Shown here: positions 45,681-58,519 of the stretch, in pieces
How the letters are laid out: each line of letters begins with the position of its first letter
Numbering within the stretch: the stretch's first letter is position 1
NCBI GenBank assembly: GCA_963573305.1
Contig: OY754327.1
Span: forward strand, 55,110,244-55,174,243
Length of the DNA: 64,000 nt
Direction: 5' to 3'
From: Pyrrhosoma nymphula
Taxonomy: Eukaryota; Arthropoda; Insecta; Odonata; Coenagrionidae
Notes under the pieces: model-generated
Seen by the model: only the letters and a program-made list of their open reading frames with translations
Database searches by the model: none
Told to the model about the DNA's origin: nothing
Program-made: the position numbers and the translations under genes

Positions 45681-46879
45681 GCTTTCCATTCGTTGCAGAC
45701 CATGTGCACCAGGCAGTGCACAGTAAAACAAATCGGAGACCGAGTTGATGTGCGCTGGAGTGTGTTTTGAGAAGAAAAGAAGTTTGATAATCGCAACCTC
45801 GTTTGATGTTATTCTGTTGATTTTCATCAAAAGGCGTAAAACATGGATAGTGAGAAGTTGGAAATTACTTTTAAGTACATAATTTTAACGAAATGGTTAA
45901 TTATTAACAAAGCATTTAGCCGTGACCGTCATGACTATAAAGTGCCTCCAGAATGCCACCTACCCGTAGGTTACGGAACGTTTTTTCTGAGCACATTGTT
46001 CCATTCATCGTTGTTTGTGGGCGCTCGTGTGTTCCAATCTACTTTAACTTCAAAACCTCGAATGGAAAGCTCCCTTGATGTACCATGACGTTAATGATTT
46101 AGTAGCATCTTTCGTGACCCAAGTTCCCAAGTCCCGATTGTCATTTTCTAAGCATTCCCATTTAACACCTTAACTTCCTCCCCTTACACATTAAGTCACT
46201 AAATCCCCAATACACCAATTGAAATGGCACAAATTATCGAAAAAAAAGGTCGATTACTTTCCATGAATTCGATAGAGTCAGACTCAGCTTTGAAATATCT
46301 CATTGTAAAGCAAAAGATATTAACTTTGAGGTGGGACCTGACTGAAGGCCACGTTGAGTGTTGGATGAAACCGATCATTATTAAAAATTCCGTGGAAATT
46401 TACTAGGTTTTCTATCTTTTACGTGTCGATTAATTTCTTCAATAGAAGGCGAAGGAATTACATACTGAGCTTTAGCCCGTAACTTATGTATGAGACGATC
46501 GGAGAGAAACACAAATGAAGAAGTGCCACGAAGAGCCGGGGAGAAAAGATGATTAATGGAAACCCTGCAAAGTGGGAGAGGCAAAAACTATTGGAGGCAT
46601 TCTGAAACAAAAACGATAGTGAAAGAAGAAATGAACTGGAAGAAATTTCGAGAAAATCTATGGATGGAAATAGATGGGGTAAAACCTGTAAGAGACGCTA
46701 AAACATGGAATAATGATTAAATAAAGATCTTAGCTTTAACATTTTAGTAAATATCAAGGAGTGAGGAGCTGCAAAGGAGGACCAATCTTTGGAGCGATGA
46801 CTCCTGATGAATGTTCAAAACATTAAACTTTCAAGAAGGGACGCCGGGGTGTATACCCTACCAAACAGGGGACTACTTT
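45681..46879. other. no identifiable feature
   Basis: AT-rich, nothing recognisable. Confidence 0.4.
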
Positions 46880-47720
46880 TTCGTGGGGTACTGGAAAATC
46901 AGAGGCAACGGTGAAGGAGGGGGGATGCTGGAAGGATGGAATCATGGGAGAAACGAAAGAGGGGAGAGGGGAAGAAGATATAAAAAAGAGGTGTGAGGGA
47001 GAATGAAAGGAGACGAACCGGAAGCCGGGCACATCAATCAAATTCGAATCGATTGACGGTTGCCTTCTCATTCAACGAATCGTGAAAGGGGGTTTAATTC
47101 GTGTTCTGGGCAGGTGCCTCGGACAGCCCCGGGCCGGGGGGCAGGCTAAATGAAGCCGATGGGGAAGCATAACAAATGACTGCGAACAGAACCTCCCCCT
47201 CCTCTCCCGCCCACCTCCTCCTAAACCATTCTCTTCTCACCCCATCCATTCAACACACCTTTACCCTCCCTCACCAGCTTACCACCCCGTAAGCCTACCC
47301 CAAGTCCCCCCCAAACACACCCACCCACCAACAATCTAAAACCCCAACCCCTCCTAAATAGTTTACCCCACACCACCACCCCCCCTCGACCCTTTTATCC
47401 CGGGATTAGGGGCCGGGCCGATGAGTTCGTTGGGGGTCCGGTCGGCGGGCAATCTGTGTCCGCGCGCTCTCGGAAATCAGATGGAATCGATTATTTCACC
47501 CGCCTTATTTTTTTTCACTCCCCTCCTCATGCCTTACTGCTACCCCCACCTTCCTTCATTCCCCCATCAACTCGCACCTCACCTAAACTCTCTCTCCTCT
47601 CCTCCGGATTGCATCCTCGCTTGGGGACGATGGGTTTCGCATCCTCCTCCGGCGATCGATGCTCACCTGGCCGGCGGCGGACGGCCGGCCAGACGGAGAT
47701 GAGAAATCTGATGCGGGATG
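46880..47720. promoter_or_regulatory. purine tract, C-rich tract and CpG-rich patch
   Basis: A GA-rich block (46900-47010) is followed by a C-rich block (47195-47400). CpG- and GC-rich sequence comes next: GGGGCCGGGCCGATG near 47410, GTCCGCGCGCTCTCGG at 47459 and GGCCGGCGGCGGACGGCC at 47671. Two plus-strand frames overlap here (47421-47702 and 47456-47737) with no recognisable protein. A promoter or 5' exon is possible but unproven. Confidence 0.25.
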
Positions 47721-48189
47721 GCGAACGCCGAAAATGATCCAGTGATTACGAGACGAAGACTTGCGTTACTTGGAAGGGAGCCAAAATGCAAGCATGCGGA
47801 TCCAAAGACACATCGTGTACAATGATTCAAACACACACACCAGTACCACGGTCGGAGGAACCAAGGTTCGTTATGATGAGAGCAACAATTTCTTAAACGT
47901 TCGCCCAAATCAAGGGTAATTTGAAAACTTGGTGAACTCACACTCATTCCCTCGGTGGTAAACACCCTACTTTGAGATTCCGGTTTCATAAAATCCCACC
48001 AAGAGTCTATAAAAAATATTTATTTTTCAATAGTATTTCTTTTTTATCATCTACTAAGAAGGTCAAGTTAGGATCACGTGGAAGTGTTGCTTCGTAATGA
48101 AAAAAATGTTTATGAAATATCTATACTATAACCAAATATTTAGGAGCGCACGCAATTAGTTAAATGCGCATAAATAAATATTCGGAGAA
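47721..48189. other. no identifiable feature
   Basis: Nothing recognisable. Confidence 0.35.
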
Positions 48190-48264
48190 GAAGTGTACCA
48201 GCACCAGGAACCAAGCCTGAGGCTTTGCAAGGTGAATAAGCAGACCACTACGCTACCCAGAATT
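48190..48264 (-). repeat. tRNA-like SINE head
   Basis: The minus strand reads GGGTAGCGTAGTGGTCTGC, a good box A region, followed by a degenerate box B (TTGGTTCCTGG). It is tRNA-sized and without a recognisable tRNA fold. Confidence 0.5.
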
Positions 48265-48449
48265 TCTTCGGATGAAGGTCTGCGTCTATCTCATCACCAC
48301 AAGAATATAATTTAGGGCTTGGATTTGTGGAGAACTATTTAAGAAGACTTCTGTCTCCCACGTACCTTAAGGTTGCAGCCACTTAGTTCCTAGACAGATC
48401 ATTAGATCATACATTTTCCATGCCATGCCGGTTTTCCAAAAGCCATGGG

Positions 48450-48530
48450 TATCAGTAATTCCGCTCAGCGTAGTGTCTTACGCAACACCTGAGGCTAGGG
48501 CCGGAGGTTCAAATTCCGGTTCAAGTAATT
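48450..48530 (+). repeat. tRNA-like SINE head
   Basis: CCGCTCAGCGTAGTGTCTTA (box A region) and GGAGGTTCAAATTCCGG (box B, 48503-48519) have tRNA-like spacing. An AT-rich non-tRNA sequence follows. It lies 190 bases from an inverted head at 48190. Confidence 0.55.
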
Positions 48531-50279
48531 ATTTATTCAATACAAATACTACGGATTTAATAGCCGTAATTTTCGGTATGGGCAAAGATTTTTATCGACA
48601 CGAAGAATGATTTTCGAATTTAAAAGGTAGCAAGGAGAACATTCAGCGCCAGGATTATTGCAGAAGGAAGCAGTGGAAACTTTCAGATTGATCGTTATAC
48701 TATACTCACACCTTTGAAGATTTCTGACGTAGATATAATAAATATTTACAGTTCCTCCACGAAGTTATTGTTTGATGTCAGTAAAAAATTAAATAACACA
48801 TTAGCCCAAACAGTTACCAGTCCTAGAAATTTCGTGCCATGTGCAGCATTGGCTGCTAACGGTTTCGGCACTCCGTAAATTTCGCCGGTATGCCACACAT
48901 GAAAATGAGGCTATAAACACCTCAATGATTAGGCTTGGGGCCTTTGTTCTACACTGGTAAAGATCACTTCTGAAATCCTCAATAGTCAGCATACCGTTGC
49001 CCGCGACCCACCACTAGGAGGTATGTGCTGTGTACTGACACACCGGGACGCAGATACCACATGAATCAAGTACCAAAATAAGGGCATAATCATAATTACA
49101 AAATAATGACGGAATGTACGTATGCACAAACTTTGTCGATTTTTCCAACCCAATTAAACCATTTCCAATGGAATGCCAAATCTACTTTTCAGGTATAAAA
49201 CAGCAATCAGGCATTGAAATTAAATCAAAATTTCTGATACACCATTTTAAATGAGTACTCACATTCCAGAAACGAAACAGCCAACATAGATAGAGCGAAG
49301 TCATGCAACATACCTGAAATAAAGGAAATATAATGTTAGTCAAAGAAAAATTCATCCAGTTTTGAAATATTATGCCTCTATTGTAACATGAAGGTAAGTA
49401 AATAAGGCTAGAAGAGCTCAAATACACAGAGTATGGAGATGTCAATTTACATAACCTATGTAATTAAGTCAGTTTATATTGTTATGAAAAAACAGGCTCA
49501 TAATACGATAAAACTAGTCAAAATCATTTGAATTAGCACCAGTGCTTCATGACAAAATGCCTTAAATTGTCATCGAGAGCAATGACTAGAGCCGCAGCGA
49601 TATACTTTATGGTGATAGGTCAATACTAGCAGATAATTCTCAATACCTATGCCCTTATAGCCTCCTCCTAATGTAAAAGCTTACCAACCCAATATTTACC
49701 AATTCAATAAAGAGAGAAATGATAAAGCAATGCCATCACGTTAATGCATAGGACTGTAGAGGGAGAATTTATCTAAAGTGAGTATACTAATAGGATCAGC
49801 TAAATATAAAAACATCACCTCAAACAGTTGCAGCATATTATTTAAAACGCAGCCTTCCAATGCAAACCCACATCTTAAGAGAAAACACTCAACCGACAAA
49901 AACGTTCAAGAAAAGGTAAAGTCATATTTCACGACTTACCGATAAAATAATGACACCCATGAAAGCCGAAATATAATTTTTTATGTTTTCAGTATGAGCG
50001 TTATAATTTGAATTGAACATAACAAAGAGACTATCTGTATTTTTTCAAAGCAAGAGAAGCACGAGGAGGGAGCACTAGAAATGACATTGGATTTGAGGAA
50101 TATACAGACTATCCCATTGATCATGTGTCACGTTTATCGTGTGTTATGTATAAGCATAATTCATTGAGTATAAGTTGATACCATATGGCATTTAAAGTCA
50201 TTATACGATTAAGCTCTCGCAAGAGCTCAAGTTTAGGGCATGATTTGATATTACCCAGCGACTTGGTCAACCTACGAAA
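48531..50279. other. no identifiable feature
   Basis: AT-rich, nothing recognisable. Confidence 0.4.
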
Positions 50280-50745
50280 CAGCAAAAAGAAAAAAAAACG
50301 AAAACGAAAAAGAGACGAAAAGTTTAGACACGAACCCGAACATTTGGAGATTGGAAACGGAGCGGACGGCGAAAACGGAAAAAATGGGTTGTCAGCACAA
50401 GGGCGGAAGGGCCGACGACGAGGAGGGACGCCAAGGATATCAGGGGCCACGTCCGCGTAGGAGTGAGTCCATCAGGACGGGGGAAATGGAAAAGGGGGAC
50501 ATGCCCCCATCCGTCTGGAGGTCCAGAAGTGTCGGGATAAGGGGGGGGAGGGGGGTTGAGGTAGATAGGGGGGGACGTCTGGCCGCTGGATTCAGTGGCG
50601 TCGGTGGGTGCCCCTGGCAGACAGGAAGACTTACCGAAGGAAATTTATCGCGGCCGCGTGAGTGTAATACGACGATGAGCGAGGAGGAGAGAAGAGTCGA
50701 CGGTGGTGAGCTTCAAGGAGGTTCCACCACGAATGTGTGAGTCAA
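50280..50745 (+). promoter_or_regulatory. purine- and CpG-rich patch, possible first exon
   Basis: The patch is purine-rich with CpGs and ends in a strong G-run cluster (50537-50574). One frame has AAAAATGGGTTGTCAG (ATG at 50382), reading MGCQHKGGRADDEEG and so on. It would reach a good splice donor GGA|GTGAGT at 50460. A second GTGAGT lies at 50659 after GCGGCCGC. No conserved domain is recognisable, other frames are open too, and a first exon is only one reading. Confidence 0.25.
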
Positions 50746-53150
50746 AACAAACAATAAATTCAAACTTTTTGTTTCATTGGTTTCGAAAATCTTGCTTTCG
50801 CGGATGACACGCGTTAGCAATTGGACGCCAAAATTAAGGTATAACATTTGTAGATCATTCCAAGAAAATATTTTGATGAAACTTTTTTATAGCCAACGAA
50901 GCAGACTGCAGCGCCATTTCTGCGGAATCACAACATTTTGACTTCATTGATCGCAGCAGTTAATCTTTTCGTACATATGGCATTTATATTATATAGATTA
51001 ATACTATTTTCCCCATGCTTCTCCCATTGGCACATTTAAAACCATGTGATTTCAAGTTCAATTTGCGAGATACAAAGTGTGGAGAGATAACACTTTGCTG
51101 TTCAAATCAGAAAGAGGAAATATTTTCTATACGTACCGAAATATGAATTAAATGACATTTAAATACGGTGGAGGCGAGACGTCTCTCCAGAAGCGCCCAA
51201 CGGACGAGCTTTCGCCGGAACCAATAAGAAAGGGGATTTTCGGGGGAGGAGAAACCAGACTGGAGGGATCGTAATTCGCCGGCCGACTGTTTCAAAACGT
51301 CCCTCTTTACAAGTGCGACAATGATAACGGGGTTCTCTTCAAATGTTGAGGTAAATTGAAAATTCTTAAGGCCTTCGTAGCGTAAATGCTTATGCTATTT
51401 TTTCATTTGATATTGCCGTTAGCTGAGTGAATTTCAATATGCTAATAAAATACTTGATCTGGCCTGATTGACGCACGATAACACCTTTTTCATATCTTCT
51501 TTGCTAGTACATTTATCATCCACTTATGAAGCAATGTTTCACAATATACATACGTTATCTTCAGCTTTTCATTGAACAATTTGTTTCAGGCTTATTTTTT
51601 CTCACCCTTGCCTTCCTAAATGAAAAACTTACTTAATAATAACATTACAATATTCTGGCAATATAATACTGTTAAATATTTTATTCATAAAATAGTCAAC
51701 ACTAACACGTTTTCCCATCGGTAATGCTCACGTTAACTAACCAGCAGTTTGATGTAATATACAAAACCCGAGCTCTCAGTTAACATCACAGTGACGTAAA
51801 GGCTGCGTCATCCAGCGGTTTAAGTTAAACCGACTTATAAAGCCGGGGATTAAAGAGAGATAGGCTGCTGGAGGAAATTAGGAGATAGTGGAGTAGAGGG
51901 ACGGAGTAGATAGCAAGAGTGAATGGGATGCATAAGACCGTTATAGGGGGAAGGACTTCGGGCAAGCGGGGACAGGGCGAATGAGAATAGGCTTTATGAA
52001 TGGGATGACAAGGGGTTATATGTATGCAGAGTTGAAGAAAGAAATGGTTTGAGAAGGATGAGTCCCACGATTATTTGAATGATTAGCTGATCAGCAGATG
52101 AGCATATCAGACATCTTGTCATGTTAACCAACCTTAATCGAGAACACCCCTGATAACACCGTACCAACTGCAAAAAATATATTTTTTAAACATTTGAGAT
52201 AAGCAATCGTTTTAACTTACTTTTTCCTTGCTGAATTAGAAATAAATGCTCAAAAAGCTGTAACACGTTCTAATTTTTTGTTTAAGAACCCAAAATATGA
52301 AAACAATACATAGACATTCCACTTTTTATATATTTATTGCGCAATTGAATCAGTACTAAACAATATTTGCATATATTAAGCACACACATTTGCTATTAGC
52401 CTCTCTGCATTGTATTCGAGCTTTAAAGTGTTCATAATTAACTGAAAAACGATCTCTTCGAACTCTTCAACGAACTTCTCCTCCTCATTGCTCCCTGCAT
52501 CATTATTGTTAGGAAAGAAGACCTAAGTGGAAATGTAGAAAGTGGGTTATTTCAGGCATTAGACACCGAAATTTCTTGTTAGCGATCAGCAATTTTCTCA
52601 CAAGAACTTCGTAGTTTATCTCTTTCTTTTTGCTTAGGAAACTTTCAAAACATCTAAAACTATGACTTCTATGCAGCCTGTTCCTTTTGCTTTAATTTTC
52701 TCTTAAAATCTGCATTTTTTTAACCTTTCATACCTAAGGTCTCATGAAGACCCTTTATTTAAGTTTGGCATCACTTAATTCTGGAAATAAGTCCCTTAAA
52801 AGCTGAAAACCCTGCCAGGGTTATAATTCCCGAATGATCCAACATGGGAACGACCAAAAAATTTGGTAATATTTTAGCTGTATCTGAGTAAAATAATGTT
52901 TAGCCGTCTAAAACTCGGTCAGCCAATAGCAGATACCGGTTAGTAATATCCAATACTGGTTAAGACTGTTTTTTCAGGGAGGTTAGTGATACCCTGCGAT
53001 TCAGAAATAGTTTGAGCTATGCCAAAGCGATCTTACGACACAGGACCAAGTAGGACAAATCAATATCGCGAAAATCGCCCTTCATTCCATGCATTTTTGT
53101 CTTCATCTCCTCGTAGAGGAGACCGCTGAGGATTCAATATTGGATAGGAC
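50746..53150. other. no identifiable feature
   Basis: About 2.4 kb of AT-rich DNA with a short purine-rich block near 51850-51960. No gene recognised. Confidence 0.4.
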
Positions 53151-53690
53151 GAGGTGCTAAAGCGTTTGGGACAGTGCGAGACAGTCGGAGGAAAGTACGA
53201 GATTAATGAGGTCCTGGTGACCGCGGAAGAGACGAGAGACGGGAAGGAAGAGAGACACGGACATAACCCAGAAAGAGGAGCCGAACGTCAGATGCAGGCG
53301 CGCCGCGTCCGATCGTGGGAACGACAAGCCGGGGAAGGCCGCCGGTCGGTTGACCACGTCGTCCAAATCCGACGGCGCGGCTTTCGGGTCCGAGTGCAAT
53401 CGTGGCCCGTTCACTGGGGAGCAGAGAGAAAGAGACCGGACCACACCACGAGCGGCAGCGGGGACAGACTGTTTTCCGCACCACGACGCTCCCGAATCGA
53501 CAGGGAGAGCGGGTGGGAGAGTGTGGACTCCGTCTGCCAGTTCCATCACAGGAGATAGCTCGGCCAGCAGCGGTGAAAATTTTCACTCCCATTAACACGT
53601 CCACTACCGTGAACGTGTTGACAGTCCAAGTGATGACCGATGATTTGCACGTTTCCTCTGCTATGCTTACTACCATAAAATCATCCTAAT
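53150..53690. promoter_or_regulatory. CpG-rich island with overlapping open frames
   Basis: This is the most CpG-dense stretch of the window (for example GCAGGCGCGCCGCGTCCGAT near 53295). Long frames are open on both strands at once: plus 53154-53558, plus 53199-53598, plus 53402-53689, and minus 53157-53549 and 53203-53676. None shows a recognisable domain. The frame ending at 53598 is Ser/Thr/Gly-rich and looks most protein-like near its end. At its 3' edge are a 14-bp palindrome GTGAAAATTTTCAC (near 53572) and an inverted repeat AACACGT...ACGTGTT (near 53596-53621). I cannot choose between promoter, exon or neither. Confidence 0.3.
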
Positions 53691-55449
53691 GTCATTATGT
53701 ATACATTCTGGCTATTTGTAAAAAAAATCCGCTTTTTTTATGCGAACCACAAAATCATATTTTTCCACGGTATTGTTTTCTAATTGAACTTGAAAGTATC
53801 TACATGATGTTAGACACAATAATGGGTGAAAAATAGGGGAAATAGTATTTTTTAACCTGATTCCAACGCCATTTTCGCGAAAATCTGTTACTAGAAGCGA
53901 ATTCTCCATGGGAATTGAATAGTAATCAAATATAGGCATCTGTCTATAATATATCTTTCGAGTGATTAGTAAATTACTGCAATAATTAAAGTCAAAATGT
54001 GTTGATTACAGAGAAACGGTACTACATTCAGTTTCCATGCATGGATGGATGGAGTTGTGCTCTCGGCCAAATAAAAGTGCTAATAGCAAACTGAATGAAT
54101 ATCCAGTGATTGAATCGGCGTAACATATACGATGTATATAGACGGAGCAAACAGTTTCATCCAGTATTGCCTTGATGACAGATCGAAGGATCTGAAAAAT
54201 CGTGAAGTGAGTTCAGTGTGTTTCGTCTCTTTTTGTGCGTCTGTCGTCGGCAATGAAAAATCCGTGTGGGTGGAGCGAAACCTCATAAATATAGACACAT
54301 TTGAAACGGTACTTTTTATTCCAACCTGTTCTCAGTAATTTCACCGATCCTGAAACCTAATTCTGGGTAGAACTGGAACAGCATCAACATATGTAAATTC
54401 AGACCACTCCAAGAAGAAATTGATTTCACGCTAATAATATCTCCACTTTTTCGAGTTTCCTGAACCTTGTTCGGCAAGAAACCTTTCTCGCATTTTCTCT
54501 TCCACTCCTTTGGCGACCAAATCCTATAAAGTTTGGCAAAGAATTCCTTCTGTAGCCCTATAGAACCGGCGGAAAAACAATCAAAGTTACCAATCCCTTA
54601 AAAGAGTTAGCAAAGTAGGTATATATAATGACATTACCAACAGGGGAAAAAGAACGACTACATCAAATGTGAAATAGCGTCAGAGGGGAGACCACATGCG
54701 TTCCAGATTTTCAGAAATTGACACGCATTCGAAAACAAAGAACCGACGGGAGGAATGTTAACACACGGCGATTCCCAGGAAAGGCAAATAATCAAAAGGA
54801 ATGAAATTCCACGTAATGCATATGCATTGCTAACATTGAAGCGGATAATACTTGCGTAGGAATGCAACCGAGTAAATGACGAGAAAAATGTCGAAACCTC
54901 GGCATGGAATCCTCGCAGAAAAAAAATTATCCGCTTGCCTCGGGCGTTTCGACTAAAATCCGAGGAAAGACCTGGGTTACGGGATTCGGTGAAATCAACG
55001 TTCACTGCAGCCAAGAAATTACGGAAAACTCCGTTATCGTTGGTTATCCTTCCAGCACGCTTAAAAAAACATCATGTCAAACATGTATGAAAACCAAAAT
55101 ACTATGTGTGGACACAAAAGGAAGAAAAAAATTACAAGTAATGGAGAAATATAGGAAAACTTTAACGACAGGCGACTCGGGTTAAAACGAGCAGCCGATA
55201 AAAAAAGATCAAATGGGAGGCCCATGGTGCGATAAATACTGGTAGTAAAAACACTACCAACAAATGTCTGTCTCCACGAGGGCAGATCGTTCCTCTAGGT
55301 CACACACGACATTGATGTCGACATAACAACCCCGGCGCAGCATTCGTTCACTCTGGTAACGCTTTAACAGTCGTTTGCTCACTTGTTGGTCGATAAACCA
55401 ACACGGCGGCTAACGAAAACCCAACCTTGACAAACAGGAAAAAAATATT
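53691..55449. other. no identifiable feature
   Basis: AT-rich. Frames at 54658-55185 on both strands overlap and lack motifs. Confidence 0.4.
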
Positions 55450-55475
55450 AAAATATTTGTGAAAACAAATATTTT
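55450..55475. repeat. 11-bp AT hairpin
   Basis: AAAATATTTGT (55450-55460) pairs with ACAAATATTTT (55465-55475) around loop GAAA. Confidence 0.5.
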
Positions 55476-55714
55476 TCACGGAGGGAGAAGGCTCATCCAT
55501 CAGGGATGAATCTTGCATCATCAACAGCAGAGGAGGCATCTATCCGAAGAGTGGTTTTCTGCAGCTCTAGACTTCATAAATATCCATATTTCTTCATAAG
55601 TCTTCATTTTATCATCCCTCACAATATGCTTCACTGTAAATATTAGACAACCCTCCATAAAAATGTTTTAATGAAGATTTACGGCACTACAAGCTTGTGG
55701 AACTTGTTAGTAGA

Positions 55715-56150
55715 CGATGGGCGAAGCCAGTAATATAGTCATTATCATTATCCATAATAGTAGATTGAGCAAAGGAGATTGTAAAGCAATGCAGACGTGG
55801 TTTTACCGAAGAATGATGAAGATAAAATGGATGAAGAGAACTACTAACGAAGAAATCCGACGAAGAGCTGAAGTTTTCTCTGAAGTGGAAGTACAATGAA
55901 AACTCCGCACATAGGGAGAGATAAACTTATTGGACATATTTTCCGACACAACAACATAATGAAAACAATATTGGAAGGAGAAATAAATGGGAATATTATA
56001 GAGGATGACTAAGAATGCAATACATCAAGGAAATCATGAACGACGTCAAAGTACATAATTATGTAGTAATGAAGGGGTTGGCAGAGAGGAAAATGGAATG
56101 GAGAGCTCCTGCTGAGCAATCTTCAGATTGATGACTACAGATGATGATGA
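55715..56150 (+). pseudogene. LINE reverse-transcriptase C-terminal remnant with (GAT)n tail
   Basis: The plus strand reads TWFYRRMMKIKWMKRTTNEE (55797-55855), then after a stop KLIGHIFRHNNIMKTILEGE. A basic region and LAERKMEWRAPAEQSSD lead into a TGATGATGATGAT tail at 56140-56152. This order matches the C-terminus of many arthropod non-LTR elements (WRRMLKISWxxRxTNEEV, then KLIGHxxRHxxxxKTIxEGxxxG, then LAERRxEWR) and their 3' microsatellite tail. Stops interrupt it and the upstream polymerase domain is missing. Confidence 0.85.
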
Positions 56151-56879
56151 TAATTTTCGCTTTCATTTACATTGATAAAAAATAGTAAATATTATATAAA
56201 ATAGTGTATAAAAATATTTAAATTCTGAGCTTTTGTCCATACAGTAGAGCATCTTCATCAGATCTCCCTTGATTTTTTGGCCAAAGCCTCAATGTCACCA
56301 GAAAGCTTAGTATACTAATCGTTTCTCCATGCTTGCGTAGGGATGTTCATAATTCTTATTTTGTTTAAAGTTTAAATTTTTAGGCTTTCGCTCAACGAGA
56401 AAGCACACTGAAGCAGCCCAGAAGCCAAGAGGCACAAGTGACAAAAAGTCAGTTTTGAGTTATTCATGTTTAAAGTTCAACTTGTGGTTGTTCAATGTGT
56501 TTCTTGAAGTATATGAAATTTATACTACTAGATCTCAGCACCTCTTATACCTCTTGGCCACAACAATTTCATATAGGCCCTTTAGGAACACATTTCTGCA
56601 CTTTGGTCGAAAAAACTAAAGACGTCATTTGTACCCCTTGGCTTCGAGGCTCCTCATTTAATATGCCAATGCTTCAATTGCTTCATGCTTCAATCAACCA
56701 GTACGCCATCACACGTACCGTGCCAATCATTTCCCCACTCGAGGTGAGCATAGGAAGCAGATAATACTCTGGAGGAGTGGGTCTGAGGACAAGTTCTTAT
56801 ATCAACCATACCAATTAATGAGAAAATGAGAACTAATCCTAAATATTATCCCCGTGAGTTTAGCATTTTTTTGGCCAAA
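56151..56879. other. no identifiable feature
   Basis: AT-rich. An 89-codon frame at 56495-56764 has no recognised motif. Confidence 0.4.
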
Positions 56880-57480
56880 CTAAGGAGCAATTATGCAATT
56901 CACTATATTTTCGTGAAGTCTCCTAATGTAACGTGCATGACGACCAAGCAGCGGGAAGAAGTTGCACGATTTTATTACACAGAAAATGTTTGGTGTTGCA
57001 ACTAAAACAGGACCGGCTATACCAACGTACTCGTAGCATTGCGTATGAATGCTAATTACTACGTTCGAATATTTCCTTTTTCTGTCCAAACTCCGGTGCG
57101 TTTCATCGTGCAATTTGTGTTGCCTCATAAATTCTCCTTAAGGTACGCGCATGACGACCAGAGTCATACGAAAAGAGTCATATGTATGTTTTGTGTGCAA
57201 TCATTTCTAAAGTAGCGTGCATCGTGCCCGCCAACGGTCATCGAATCAGCGACCAAAACACATTTGGTACTGTAACAAATACAAGATCTAAGAATATCAA
57301 TTTTGAACGCACTTCTAGCACACGTGTCGCAAGTCATTACATTAAGATATAAATACAGCGTTGGAACAAGCCCATGGAACGAAAGCAATACACTTCGGTA
57401 GAGCCACAACTACAGGACCGATTTTGAGCGTGTTCCGACAATGATTGACAGCAACGCGTAGTACTTTCACGATAATTGGT
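56880..57480 (+). repeat. decayed tandem-like repeat region
   Basis: CGTGCATGACGACC at about 56932, GCGCATGACGACCAGAG at about 57147 and GCGTGCATCGTGCCCG at about 57214 recur. Each is followed downstream by a related stretch (GCAACTAAAACAGGACCGGC, TGTAACAAATACAAGATC, CACAACTACAGGACCGATTT). Units are diverged and of unequal length. Confidence 0.35.
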
Positions 57481-58519
57481 ACGGCCCTAAAACCCAGCAG
57501 CATCTGAATGATACGTTACTCGCGTGAGAGAACGAAGACAGAGAGGTAACGAGACTGAATGGGGTCATGAGGTGTATACTTGATACCGGTCGACAGGCTA
57601 GAAAATCTCCTAGGAAATCGGAGTCGACCACTGCATTATCAGAGAATACTGCATTGTTTTCCATTCAGAATTAACAAAGGCATAACAGAAATTTAAAGGC
57701 ATCAATTTCAATTCTTAGTGATCAATATTCAAGGAAAATGTGTAACTAAATGAAGACAATGAATTCCAAATGAGAAACGCCGGACTGGAAACAAATTTCT
57801 GAGTTATTCCCCGAGACACCCGGGTATTTTTAAAAGACAAGGCTAGACGCAATTTCTGAGTGAGCATTTTCACTCCTCTGCGTCATCTAAAAAATGAACT
57901 TAAAGGCAAAAATATTAATTAATTACGTCCAAACAAGTGGAGCAGAGATCGGTTTTTTACGCAAATATGATCCACCAAACATTGTTTCGCGCGATGTATC
58001 CCTATAAAAATTAAAAAAAAATATATTTTAATACATTAAAAATGCACCTAAACATTCATGCACATCCATTATTCTGTAAATTATTTTCCGTTCACGAAAA
58101 TACAGATGAATTGTCACGACATCGCAAAAAAATATTTTTCTTGGCTCATCGTACTTACTACGCAAATGAATTATTCAATACGACCGCTTTCGCAAACCTC
58201 GACTTAAATATTCCCGTGTACTGACCAGCCTTTCAACTCAACCCATTCTCATTAACAATCAGACTGGACCCTATGCACAAAATTAAAACCTATCTACCTC
58301 AGCTTCCTGAGTGTCACACATCCTGAGAAAGTCACAAATATCACGACTAGGACTGGCAGAAACAACGTATGGTGTTTTTTCAAGGGATTATTTGGCGTCC
58401 GAATGGTTGAGAGGGAGTGAATGGGGAACATATATTATTAAAGAAAAAACTAATAGTATTTAAAGCGCGTATTATAAAAAAGGGCATGAATGTTTTCGAA
58501 ATACAATGTTTTATTATAT
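57481..58519. other. no identifiable feature
   Basis: AT-rich, nothing recognisable. Confidence 0.4.

Noticed and set aside
50121..50450. A minus-strand frame of 109 codons with a Phe/Arg-rich hydrophobic-looking segment
   Set aside because: The FFFFLLF stretch comes from a poly-A/AAAACG run read in reverse and is not a credible membrane segment.
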